NCBI GenBank assembly: GCA_937138955.1
Contig: CAKZPJ010000218.1
Coordinates: 1 to 11,137, forward strand
Source of the DNA: an uncultured Flammeovirgaceae bacterium
Lineage (GTDB): Bacteria > Bacteroidota > Bacteroidia > Cytophagales > Cyclobacteriaceae
Length of the DNA: 11,137 nucleotides
Reading direction: 5' to 3'
In this document: piece after piece, positions 1 to 7,109 of the stretch
Layout: each line of letters begins with the position of its first letter
How positions within the stretch are numbered: position 1 is the stretch's first letter
Notes under the pieces: generated by a model
What the model was told of the DNA's origin: nothing
Databases searched by the model: none
The model's input: only the letters and a program-made list of their open reading frames with translations
Translations under genes and position numbers: made by a program

Positions 1-471
1 CAAAAACGTGATCTTCTACCCACTCGGAAAAGCTTTCTTAAAAGCCTCCACCCGCCCTTGATCTTGTTTGTATTGCTGGAGGGGGGCGGTTTTTAGCTTG
101 ACCTTCATGGCGCGGAACAGCGACCAAATCCCAGGCTGTGTGTAGCGTATAGAAAACTGCTCATGTACGTAATCACAGGCTTGCCAAAGCGTAGCAAATC
201 GCCCTTCAGCCACCGCTTGTCGCAACTGTGCCTTCTAACTGGCGGTCAGTTTTTCCTTACAACTACCCGGTTGATAGTCGCATAAACCTGCTAGCCCCTC
301 TTGCTGGTAGATTTTCCATGAGCAACTTGCGTGGCGCGTACTCATTACTACTAGCTCGGCAGCTTTCTCTCGGCTGTTTATCTGGCCGCTTTTAAGCAAA
401 CGTAGCAGTTGTAAACGCTTCAAAACTGCACTCTTTTGGCTATTAGTCTCTCTGGAGCGTAGTGCAGCCAC
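1..471 (-). pseudogene. IS630-family transposase, N-terminal part, broken by two in-frame amber stops
   Basis: The frame opens at GTG (469-471) and reads a winged helix-turn-helix DNA-binding region typical of IS630-type transposases: a helical segment (KRLQLLRLLKSGQ), a second helix region ending in YQQEGLAGL, then LTAS. A TAG at 235-237 stops it. The same frame continues as KAQLRQAVAEGRFATLWQ and runs through a second helical domain to EAFKKAFPSG before another TAG at 16-18, after which it is open to the window edge (KITFL). IS630 proteins normally read straight through this N-terminal region into a DDE catalytic domain, which would lie left of the window. The first stop sits where CAG (Gln) fits and the second could replace TGG, so both look like point mutations. 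I infer a decayed element remnant. No terminal inverted repeat can be confirmed because the other end is outside the window. Confidence 0.8.
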
Positions 472-648
472 GCTTTATTGAATCTCAAGTGGATAGTTTA
501 TTAGCATTTTCTCATCTCAACTATTATACCTTGACTTTATTATTTAAAATGGTATTACTTAAACCATAGAAATCGCTGAAGTATGCATGATAATGATGTT
601 GTTTATTTCACTACAAAATTATCACTTTCTGTGCACTCCTCTTTTTCG

Positions 649-2529
649 TCAACGAGCCGTGCAAGTTGATTGAGACTTTTCTTCGGATAACTTTTCTAGT
701 TTTAAGCCCGGAATGGCTACTGTGATGGTGGTTCCTTCGCCTAGCTTCGATTGAAGTGATAAAGCTCCCCCAATCTTTTCAGTAGTGCTCTGGGCAATGT
801 ATAGCCCTAAACCCGCCCCCCCGGTTTGTTCACTAGCCCGGTAAAACATATCGAAAACTTTTGCTTGCAGATGATCTTCAATACCAATTCCGTTGTCGGT
901 GAAAGTTGCAATAGTTTCCTTTCCCTTTTTAGCTACCACTATGTGCAATGTTAGTTCCGCTTTTTCGGCATCGTGGTACTTAATGGCATTCGATATTATA
1001 CTGAGAAATATGATCTTAGCGCGCTTAGCGTCGGAATAGCATCGTAGGTTGGGCGCAATCTCGTAACTAATAGTAACGGGCTGGTTTTCAGGCTGCAGAT
1101 AATGTAAGTCACGAATAGCCTCTACAATGAGTTCTTCAAAATCAATAAGAGCTACTTCAACCGCTATTCGGGTATTACGAGAGTACTCAACAATATCTTT
1201 CACCGTTTCGTCTAACTTGTACGCGCTCACTTCTACTTGATCAATAAGCTCAGTACGTTCGGCTTTTCGAGTAGCGAGCCGAAGCAATGAAACCAGACCA
1301 AAAATGGATGTGAGGGGAGAACGTAAATTGTGCGAGGCACTGTAAACCAGTTTATCTAATTCGTCATTAGCTTTGGTTAATTCGTCATTCAACGCCTTCT
1401 CGCTAATTAATGCTTGCTTGATTCTTTCTTCTGCCTTTTTTCGCTCATTAATATCTCGAGCGGTATATTGAGCGTAAAGTGTTTTTCCTGCTTCACTTTG
1501 ATGTAAAGTCTGGTTTACTTCTAACCATAGGTATTCGCCTTCTTTCGTCTTAACCTGTATTTCAGTAGGAGCCTGAATCCCTTGCCCTAAACGCGCAGCA
1601 TCTTCCGGATGCAATAGTGCCTTCACCCCCTGACCAATCATTTCGTTAGGGTCATATCCTAGTACTCGTTCAATAGATGGAGTAGTATAGAATATTTTTT
1701 CGTTAGAAGTGCAAAAGAAGATAATGTCGTACAGATTCTCGGTAATTAACCAGAACTTTTCTTCGGTCTCTTTCAGCCGTTGACCCGCTAGGTTAATTGA
1801 AGATGCCAGTTCCTTTAAATCAGTGTCATTGGTCAGTGCTATATCTCTTCCAATAGCAGTATCTTCACCTTGTACAAGTTGCTTCACTTTATTAGTAAGC
1901 TCTGAGATGGGACGAATAACCCGGTCGGGAATTTTATCCATGACCACCGCTACGGCTAGTAGAACCAGAATACTTGCTAAAAAGGTGTTGATTTTTGCCT
2001 TCAGGTACAAATTCTGTAGTGATTGATTCTTTTCTTTTAGTTGCCGGTGACTGTAATCAACTATTTTAGAACAGTTAGAACGAAATACCTCGTTTTGCCA
2101 GCGCAGCAAGCTCAGGTACAGCTCGCCCCGGTCAGATACAGTAGCCACTTGGTTTAGATTGCGTTCGTACTGTTGACGGCTTTTTTCCAGCGATTGGTAA
2201 AGGTCATCAGCAGCAGCATCTTTAGTGTTCTCTTGAATGATAGCGAGGTAGCCAAGGGCAACTTCTCTCTCGCTACGGATAACTTTCTTTAGCACTGCCT
2301 CTTCTGCCGATGCAACACTATCCAGACAAAACATAAATAGTGCGCGGTCTATTTTAGCCAACGAGATAATCAATTCCTCAGCGGCTTTCACGGTCTGGTA
2401 ATCTTCCTGAAGTATTTGGGTTGATGTTGAGCCAATCCGTTGCAGATAATAGATAGACGTGCCGAACGAAATAAACGTTAGAGTAAGTACAAAAAATAAG
2501 GCTGAGAGAATATGTTTTCTAATGCTCAT
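649..2529 (-). CDS. Membrane-bound PAS-domain sensor histidine kinase
   Basis: A 626-residue sensor kinase that should autophosphorylate on histidine and pass phosphate to a response regulator. Visible order: transmembrane helix about 7-29; a mostly helical extracytoplasmic region about 30-178, resembling four-helix-bundle sensors; second membrane helix about 181-197; HAMP-like linker about 198-255 (RPISELT, then DLKELASSINLAGQRL); PAS domain about 258-362 ending in the PAC-like RDINERKKAEE; HisKA with the H-box SASHNLRSPLTS (phospho-acceptor H400); HATPase_c with N-box SNAIKYH (N514), G1 box DNGIGI (545-550), F-box FDMFYR and G2 box GAGLGLYI. All catalytic motifs look intact. There is no receiver domain and no response regulator gene in the window, so it is an orphan kinase here. 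Its ligand cannot be inferred. The ATG at 2527-2529 starts just before the first membrane helix and has no Shine-Dalgarno sequence, as is usual in Bacteroidota. Confidence 0.93.
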   Translation of the reverse strand: MSIRKHILSALFFVLTLTFISFGTSIYYLQRIGSTSTQILQEDYQTVKAAEELIISLAKIDRALFMFCLDSVASAEEAVLKKVIRSEREVALGYLAIIQENTKDAAADDLYQSLEKSRQQYERNLNQVATVSDRGELYLSLLRWQNEVFRSNCSKIVDYSHRQLKEKNQSLQNLYLKAKINTFLASILVLLAVAVVMDKIPDRVIRPISELTNKVKQLVQGEDTAIGRDIALTNDTDLKELASSINLAGQRLKETEEKFWLITENLYDIIFFCTSNEKIFYTTPSIERVLGYDPNEMIGQGVKALLHPEDAARLGQGIQAPTEIQVKTKEGEYLWLEVNQTLHQSEAGKTLYAQYTARDINERKKAEERIKQALISEKALNDELTKANDELDKLVYSASHNLRSPLTSIFGLVSLLRLATRKAERTELIDQVEVSAYKLDETVKDIVEYSRNTRIAVEVALIDFEELIVEAIRDLHYLQPENQPVTISYEIAPNLRCYSDAKRAKIIFLSIISNAIKYHDAEKAELTLHIVVAKKGKETIATFTDNGIGIEDHLQAKVFDMFYRASEQTGGAGLGLYIAQSTTEKIGGALSLQSKLGEGTTITVAIPGLKLEKLSEEKSQSTCTAR

Positions 2530-2689
2530 GCGTAACTAACAGGTTAAAAAAAATTAGATCAGTCAGTTGGCGTGTGTACTCAAAGTAAATGGTTCAAAAA
2601 TAATTAATCATTAGTCGGTAGATTGTGGTTATCGTTTCGTTTACTTACCTATGTATCATTGTCTTATGTTTCACTAAATTTTTTTAAAT
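2530..2689. promoter_or_regulatory. Divergent intergenic region between the kinase and DUF1338 genes
   Basis: These 160 bp separate two divergent genes and so must hold both promoters. The stretch is AT-rich. TATGTTTC at 2665-2672 is one mismatch from the Bacteroidota -7 consensus TAnnTTTG and lies 17 bp before the DUF1338 ATG, but the expected -33 TTTG is only approximated by TTTA at 2640-2643. I see no clear operator palindrome. The promoter assignment rests mainly on gene arrangement. Confidence 0.35.
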
Positions 2690-3496
2690 ATGGTCATTGC
2701 AACATTGCCCGATTTACTGGATAAAATGTGGAGAGATTATGCCACTATGAATCCGCAAGCTTTAAAAATCCATAACCTATTTCTGGAACGAGGTGATCAA
2801 GTGCAAAATGATCACATTGCTTTTCGTACGTTCAATCACCCCAAGGTTTCGGTAGACGTACTGGCTAACCCTTTTTTAGAAAGTGGTTATACGTATCGTC
2901 AAGACTATCACTTTACCGAAAAGAAGCTTTACGCCAAACATTTTGAGCATACTGACGCTCAGATGCCTAAGATTTTTATTAGCGAACTGAAATTGGAAGA
3001 ATTTGATGAGGACGTACAAAACACAGTGAATCAGCTAGTTGATCAGGTGCCTGACTACATTACCCAGCAGTTTGATTTCTGCTCCAAGGGTCGCCCTTGG
3101 GAAGTGAGCTACGAAACCTACAAAAAGCTTCAGCAAAAAAGCGAATACGCGGCCTGGATGGCCGCCCATGGCTACCGGCCCAACCACTTCACGGTATTTG
3201 TAAACGCACTTACTAGCTTTGACGATATTCGGGAGGTGAATAAGTTTATTAAGCAGAACGGGTTTAAAATGAACGATAGCGGCGGAGAAGTAAAAGGCTC
3301 TAAGGAAGTATACCTAGAGCAGTCGTCTACGCTAGCCGATACCGTAGAAGTTGACTTTAGCGATGGTACCCGCAGTGTGCCGGCTTGTTACTATGAGTTT
3401 GCCCAACGTTACCCCCAATCAGACGGTGAGTTGTACCAGGGGTTTGTGGCCAAATCGGCTGATAAGATTTTTGAGAGCACTAACAAAAATCAGTAA
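2690..3496 (+). CDS. DUF1338 (2-oxoadipate dioxygenase/decarboxylase-like) metalloprotein
   Basis: A 268-residue member of the DUF1338 family, whose characterised member HglS/YdcJ is an Fe(II) enzyme of the vicinal-oxygen-chelate fold that converts 2-oxoadipate to D-2-hydroxyglutarate in lysine catabolism. Family signatures are QNDHIAFRTF (H42, R46), SELKLEEF (98-105), GYRPNHFTVFVNAL (H166) and PACYYEFAQRY (E236). H42, H166 and E236 match the His/His/Glu iron ligands in order and approximate spacing, and R46 sits four residues after the first His like the substrate-binding arginine. The protein is much shorter than HglS (over 400 residues), so it is the compact form seen in many Bacteroidota, and its substrate could differ. 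It stands alone, with no lysine-degradation genes next to it. The ATG at 2690 begins right at the conserved start of the family. Confidence 0.85.
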   Translation: MVIATLPDLLDKMWRDYATMNPQALKIHNLFLERGDQVQNDHIAFRTFNHPKVSVDVLANPFLESGYTYRQDYHFTEKKLYAKHFEHTDAQMPKIFISELKLEEFDEDVQNTVNQLVDQVPDYITQQFDFCSKGRPWEVSYETYKKLQQKSEYAAWMAAHGYRPNHFTVFVNALTSFDDIREVNKFIKQNGFKMNDSGGEVKGSKEVYLEQSSTLADTVEVDFSDGTRSVPACYYEFAQRYPQSDGELYQGFVAKSADKIFESTNKNQ

Positions 3497-3572
3497 AGTT
3501 TCGGTTTTATTAAAATTTTTGTAATTTGAACCCAATCATTCTATTCCTTTTTGTGGTTTAACTTACAATATC

Positions 3573-3601
3573 AAAAAAGCCCGGTTCTACTGGGTTTTTT
3601 T
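3573..3601. terminator. Bidirectional intrinsic terminator between convergent genes
   Basis: An A6 run (3573-3578), then GCCCGG, loop TTCTA (3585-3589), CTGGGT, and T7 (3595-3601). The arms pair through CCC/GGG plus one G-C and two G-T pairs, extended by A6/T6, giving a 12-bp stem. Either strand ends in a U-rich tract, so it can end transcription of the DUF1338 gene rightward and of the T9SS-protein remnant leftward. Confidence 0.85.
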
Positions 3602-3621
3602 GTTTTCAATTACCTTCTCAG

Positions 3622-4766
3622 CTATTTAGTGATTTGAATGCGCTGCTTATGCCGGGTAGTTTTACCTTTGATTACTTCGACAAAATAAGTTCCAGGCGCA
3701 AGATCAGAAATATCGATAAACGAATCAGCCCGGTAATTTTCCGTTCTCTTCAGCGTATTTTTTTGCTCATCGTAAATCACTACCGTAAACGATTCTTTTT
3801 CGGTAACTGCTATTTGGAAGGATTCACGCGCTGGGTTAGGATATACTAGAAAAGAATCATAATTAATAAAGGCAACATCTTGGCTAGCCAGTACCGTAGA
3901 ACCATTTTTAGCCTTTATATTAAAGCTAATATGCCCGCCAGATGGCATGGTGAACGAAAGGTTGGGACCGCTAGCGTAGTAACTTATTGATCCGGAGGTG
4001 CGCTGCCATACGTAACTGGTAGCGTTGGGACAAGTAACAGTTGCCGTAACCCCTCCGGTAGGCACATTATTGGTAGTGTAGAGGTTTCTGCTTCCGTTAG
4101 CATCTGTGAACGTACCTTCTAAGCAAACGTTGGTTGGAATATTAAGGGTGAGTTCCTGCTTCCGAACTGTTCCCGAGCAACCGGTAACTCGTAGGTGAAG
4201 TGTAGACGTGCCACTGTGGGTGGGAGTGACCGTTACCGTGTTCTGATTGCCCGCCCCCGTAACCCGGGCATTGTCGCCAGTTACGTACCACGAGTAGGTA
4301 ACACCTGGTTGGTTAAGTACGGAGAAAGTACGATTACCGGTACCCTCAAAATTTCCACTTCCGACAATCTTTCCAGTGTATACGTAGTACTCAGTAGGAG
4401 TGCTTGCAGTTACTTGGTTTGTAGCGTGATAGTATGATCCTGCGAACGTATGGTTTACTAACGGCCCATCATCATTATACTTAGATGTATAACGCGAAAC
4501 ATTATTTTCAGTGCCTACCTTCACCGCGGAGTGACCCCCTGGGACAGATTGAGTATCGTAAAAGACCAACTCGGCATTTCCCTCGGTACATACCTCAACG
4601 TACTTGACGTTATTACGAAAAGCGAGATTGTCTTTAACTCCCTGGGCGGTAGAACAAGAATAAGGAGAGCTGTAGGAAGTATATAACCCTGGCTGGCAGT
4701 TATTTTCAAAGTAGCTCATTACAAAGCCGTGGCAGTTATAGCAAGCAATGTTGTTTCCACAGTCAG
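3622..4766 (-). pseudogene. 5'-truncated T9SS-sorted surface/secreted protein, cut by the adjacent IS
   Basis: The first ATG (4717-4719) gives 365 residues without a signal peptide. The same frame stays open upstream for 16 codons (ending CYNCHGFV before the ATG) to the exact IS border at 4766/4767, so the real gene began further upstream and the ATG is not its start. Remaining parts, numbered from that ATG: a Cys/His-type domain (NCHGF just before the ATG, then GGHSAV with H63 and GPLVNH with H90) resembling a domain I recall from other Bacteroidota sorted proteins; a PKD/Ig-like repeat about 130-194 (YSWYVTGDNARVTG); a second cysteine-containing beta domain about 198-285; and a type A T9SS sorting domain about 288-365 (FLVYPNPA, LAPGTYFVEVIKG). 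T9SS cargo needs an N-terminal signal peptide, which is lost, so the remnant should not be exported. The Cys/His enzyme reading is tentative; the sorting domain is secure. Confidence 0.82.
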
Positions 4767-4787
4767 AGGGTGTACGAAACTATGCAG
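4767..4787 (+). repeat. Left terminal inverted repeat of the ISKra4-type element
   Basis: It begins AGGGTGTACGAA and ends ATGCAG. It matches the reverse complement of 5996-6016 except for the three bases between those blocks (ACT here, TAA at the other end). It lies 9 bp beyond the transposase stop codon. Confidence 0.88.
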
Positions 4788-4796
4788 TTTGAGTAT

Positions 4797-5828
4797 TCAG
4801 GCAGCTTTTCTAATAAGTTCAGTAACCTCATTCCATCGGTTGCTTAGCATTTTTGTTCTAAGATTCAAAACCTGCTGCCCCCCTTTCAGAGTCCATCGCT
4901 GCCCTGAGCGTTTCATTCTTTGCTGTACTACGGTTCTTTGGGCAGATTCTATGGCTCCTGAGCCAATGAGATACCCCTGGTCCAAAAAGCTTTTATACCT
5001 CATCCGAAGGGCATTATTGTTCAGGTAAGTCAGCAAGGCGTTTTTCTTCTTTAGGCCATCACCTTGGCAAGAAGTATCTTGTATTTGGATGAGTATTTCG
5101 GCTAGCCCATCGTTGAGTAATAACGCTTTGGCATCTTCTAGCCAAAGGCTTCTTTCTGGCTGATCCTTGAGTACCAGCACTGCCCATTGGCATATCTTCT
5201 CATAGGCATGATAGAACCGGGTCGCCGGGCGATCCAGTATCTGTACTGCCTGCGGATAACAATCGCTCACCCAATTCCATATCCAAGGGGCACCATCAGC
5301 TAAGAAGACAAGGTGAGTAAGCCCGTTCAACGATCCGGAAAACTTGTCAATAAAATCAAGATGGCCCCCTATGTGGGCCACATAATCCGAGGAGGTAATC
5401 AGATTCCTTTTTTCGCTGATAGCCAAGGTATCACTACCCTTGAAAAGTCGTCCTACTTTAGTCTCTACCCATCCCTGTTCTCTGCTCAAAAGATAGCTCC
5501 CATCAACTAATCCGTAATGCAATGCCGCTGGTTCTTCAGGCACCGCAATCGCCTCCTGACCCGCTAAGTCTTCTAGCGCACCCCCATAGTGGTGGCACAA
5601 GTTCTCGGTCTGCTTATCACTCAAATCTACCCCGCAAAGCCGTTTCAATAAGTGGCTGGACTCATTAAATGTATGCCCTTGACCTAAACACAAAGCCGTC
5701 TCTTGTAAGTAAGGGCTTTGACGAAAATGACCCTTGGGCTCAAGAACATGCCCCTTTTTGACCCTTATCGCACCCACCTGAGTCTGGACTTTTTTTTTGG
5801 TTCCTGTCTTGAGGCACTTCCCCCACAC
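4797..5828 (-). CDS. ISKra4-type transposase, catalytic ORF (orfB)
   Basis: This 343-residue ORF carries the catalytic part of the transposase. DDE candidates are D109 in YGLVDGSYL, D178 in LVFLADGAPW and E294 in GYLIGSGAIESAQR. The C-terminal block (RMKRSGQRWTLKGGQQVLNLR) is the hallmark of the ISKra4 family. The formal start is a GTG (5826-5828) immediately after a stop, with no ribosome binding site, and its first dozen residues (MWGKCLKTGT) do not look like a native N-terminus. I infer that the natural product is a fusion of about 389 residues made by recoding from orfA inside the A9 run, joining at the lysines before VQTQVGAIRVKKG. No disrupting stop is seen after that point. Confidence 0.88.
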   Translation of the reverse strand: MWGKCLKTGTKKKVQTQVGAIRVKKGHVLEPKGHFRQSPYLQETALCLGQGHTFNESSHLLKRLCGVDLSDKQTENLCHHYGGALEDLAGQEAIAVPEEPAALHYGLVDGSYLLSREQGWVETKVGRLFKGSDTLAISEKRNLITSSDYVAHIGGHLDFIDKFSGSLNGLTHLVFLADGAPWIWNWVSDCYPQAVQILDRPATRFYHAYEKICQWAVLVLKDQPERSLWLEDAKALLLNDGLAEILIQIQDTSCQGDGLKKKNALLTYLNNNALRMRYKSFLDQGYLIGSGAIESAQRTVVQQRMKRSGQRWTLKGGQQVLNLRTKMLSNRWNEVTELIRKAA

Positions 5829-5967
5829 TCAATTGCAAAAGCTCTTCGTTCAGGCCTTGCATCACCTCAATGAAACTCTTCTCATACTGGTAACCATCCT
5901 CCTTAGGTTTTTTTTCCCACTCATCTATCTTCCTTGACAGTATGGCTATTGCTGCTTGCTTGTCCAT
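5740..5967 (-). CDS. ISKra4-type transposase, N-terminal ORF (orfA)
   Basis: A 75-residue ORF starting at ATG (5965-5967), preceded by a purine-rich AGGGAAAAAAG that could act as a weak ribosome binding site. It is helical and charged (ILSRKIDEWEKKPKEDGYQYEK, residues 10-30, then GLNEELLQL), consistent with the N-terminal region of ISKra4 transposases. It overlaps orfB by 89 bp. After QDRNQKK (to residue 59) the frame continues into a low-complexity tail (SPDSGGCDKGQKGACS), which is the orfB sequence read out of frame, so only the first 59 or so residues look biologically meaningful. It could make a short regulatory protein alone or supply the N-terminus of the fusion transposase. Confidence 0.75.
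   Translation of the reverse strand: MDKQAAIAILSRKIDEWEKKPKEDGYQYEKSFIEVMQGLNEELLQLSVGEVPQDRNQKKSPDSGGCDKGQKGACS
5790..5798 (-). other. A9 slippery run joining orfA to orfB
   Basis: Nine consecutive A on the minus strand lie inside the 89-bp overlap. orfA reads CAA AAA AAA AGT and orfB reads ACC AAA AAA AAA GTC, so orfB is in the +1 (equivalently -2) frame. The -1 frame meets a TAA about eight codons later, so a classical -1 slip would not give transposase. Loss of one A during transcription, or gain of two, would. RNA polymerase slippage on runs this long is known in bacterial IS elements. A simple frameshift mutation in a formerly single ORF is the alternative. Confidence 0.6.
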
Positions 5968-5995
5968 GATCTTTTTTCCCTAATTTAGCAACTTC

Positions 5996-6016
5996 CTGCA
6001 TTTATTCGTACACCCT
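5996..6016 (-). repeat. Right terminal inverted repeat of the ISKra4-type element
   Basis: Read on the minus strand it begins AGGGTGTACGAA and ends ATGCAG, matching the left repeat at 18 of 21 positions. It lies upstream of the first transposase ORF, so transposase transcription starts within the short interval 5968-6016 or comes from outside. Confidence 0.88.
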
Positions 6017-6106
6017 ATTCAACAGGGGGGAAGAACACCTTGGTAGCCTATAAGCGGTAAGAAGTAAATTGTGCTTAACTAGTATCAATCTTACAATGTA
6101 ATAAAT

Positions 6107-6137
6107 TTTATATTTATGTATATTTTATTTATATTTA
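6107..6137 (+). repeat. Pair of identical 10-bp direct repeats before the DUF1444 gene
   Basis: TTTATATTTA occurs at 6107-6116 and again at 6128-6137, with starts exactly 21 bp apart (two helical turns), ending 18 bp before the ATG. It could be a paired protein-binding site or upstream AT-rich promoter DNA. In sequence this AT-rich it may also be chance, and no clear Bacteroidota promoter boxes are seen. Confidence 0.3.
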
Positions 6138-6155
6138 CTGTATAAAAACATAATT

Positions 6156-7109
6156 ATGAAATTAAAAGTACTATTATTTATATTTTCTTCAGTCAGCTTT
6201 TCTGTATTTTCGCAGGAAATAGTAGATTCCTTACCTGCTTCTCATCAACAGCATCTTAGCCAAGAAGAATACAACCATCTACTAAAATTTACCGCCCAGC
6301 AGCTAAGCGATTTTGAAGTTTTAGAAGCAAAAGAAGGGATGATCAGTATTCAGATGGGAGAATATCCTTACTCATTTTCTTTATTACCTCTAATTGAGCA
6401 GAGTGCCGAATTTGCTTTTGACTCTGCCGGACGGGAGGATTTGGTGAGAGAGTACGTAGCCCTACTGATAAGTGCCTACGATGACCAACAGATGTTAAGT
6501 GAGGCTGATTTCTCAACAGTAAAGAAATATTTACGACTACAGTTACACCCGGCTGCCAATATAACGGAAGAAGATTGGGATCGTTGGGTAGTTCGCCCTG
6601 ATTTGGAAGGAACTGTTACTTGTGCGGTACTCAACCTACCAACAGCAACTGCTACAGTGGAGCGAAATCAATTGGAGCAATGGAATATAAGTGGAGAAGA
6701 AATTTGGCAAATAGCTAAGCAAAATACTGCTGAATCTAAGCATGAAATCGTTCGGAAAACGGTAGCTGATTCTATTGAGATACTTGCCATTGGTGGAGCT
6801 AGTGCTACGCTGGTGCTAGATGAAATTATACCGGAACCTATCAGCGAATACGGGGCGATTGTAGCGGTGCCCCACGAAGAAATAGTATTGTTACATCAAC
6901 TGAAAGAAGACAAACTAGAAAGTTTTCAAAAAGTGATCGAGTACCTTCATAGTTTTGTTAGTGAACAGTATCAAGAGCACAGCCAACCGATTTCGCCTTA
7001 TTTTTACTGGTATTCGCAGGGAGAATATCTTCGGGTGCGCCTAGGAAAAGATCAGCACGGGAACCTGCATATCTTTCCACCTACAGCTAGCCTTGGCTTA
7101 GAAGAGTAG
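6156..7109 (+). CDS. Exported DUF1444 (YtpQ-like) family protein, function unknown
   Basis: 317 residues. The N-terminus has a short basic start, a hydrophobic core (LLFIFSSVSFSVF) and a likely signal-peptidase I site after residue 20 (SFSVFSQ), with no lipobox cysteine, so I predict a periplasmic or secreted protein. The body resembles DUF1444, named for Bacillus YtpQ: an N-terminal region with FEVLEAKEGMISIQMGEYPYSF (53-74), WDRWVVRPDL (141-150), then ERNQLEQWNISGEEIWQIAKQNT (169-191), a glycine-rich turn (IGGASATLVLDE) and the conserved block EYGAIVAVPHEEIVLLH (231-247). The family has no known biochemical function. YtpQ itself is cytoplasmic as far as I know, so the signal peptide is unusual. 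The gene follows the IS by 139 bp, is monocistronic, and its TAG directly touches the stop codon of the convergent small gene. No Shine-Dalgarno sequence precedes the ATG. Confidence 0.75.
   Translation: MKLKVLLFIFSSVSFSVFSQEIVDSLPASHQQHLSQEEYNHLLKFTAQQLSDFEVLEAKEGMISIQMGEYPYSFSLLPLIEQSAEFAFDSAGREDLVREYVALLISAYDDQQMLSEADFSTVKKYLRLQLHPAANITEEDWDRWVVRPDLEGTVTCAVLNLPTATATVERNQLEQWNISGEEIWQIAKQNTAESKHEIVRKTVADSIEILAIGGASATLVLDEIIPEPISEYGAIVAVPHEEIVLLHQLKEDKLESFQKVIEYLHSFVSEQYQEHSQPISPYFYWYSQGEYLRVRLGKDQHGNLHIFPPTASLGLEE

Larger units (their letters stand above)
4767..6016 (-). mobile_element. Complete ISKra4-family insertion sequence, 1250 bp
   Basis: The element is bounded by 21-bp imperfect terminal inverted repeats (4767-4787 and 5996-6016, 18 of 21 matching) and contains two overlapping minus-strand ORFs making one ISKra4-type DDE transposase. 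The bases flanking the two ends (CAGTCAG on the left, ATTCAACAG on the right) show no target-site duplication. On the left it abuts the open frame of the truncated T9SS-protein gene; on the right it abuts non-coding AT-rich DNA. Intact ends and an undamaged catalytic ORF suggest a recent, possibly active copy. The missing duplication suggests later deletion or recombination next to the element, or insertion without duplication. Confidence 0.85.

Noticed and set aside
544..570. Possible terminator hairpin (ATGGT ... ACCAT) downstream of the kinase gene
   Set aside because: The stem is only five AT-rich pairs with a nine-base loop and no U-tract, so it is not supported as a terminator.
1823..2026. 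Plus-strand open frame inside the histidine kinase gene
   Set aside because: It is fully antisense to the HAMP and second membrane-helix coding region, with serine/threonine-rich shadow composition and no start signal.
649..2529. Hybrid histidine kinase or complete two-component pair
   Set aside because: The protein ends shortly after the ATPase domain with no receiver, and no response regulator gene is present in the window.
4195..4437. Plus-strand open frame inside the T9SS-protein remnant
   Set aside because: It is antisense to the Ig-like repeat, whose frame is clearly the coding one and continues into the sorting domain.
4729..5028. Plus-strand open frame of 99 codons near the IS left end
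   Set aside because: It lies opposite the end of the transposase catalytic ORF and across the terminal repeat, and its translation shows no recognisable domain; it is a shadow.
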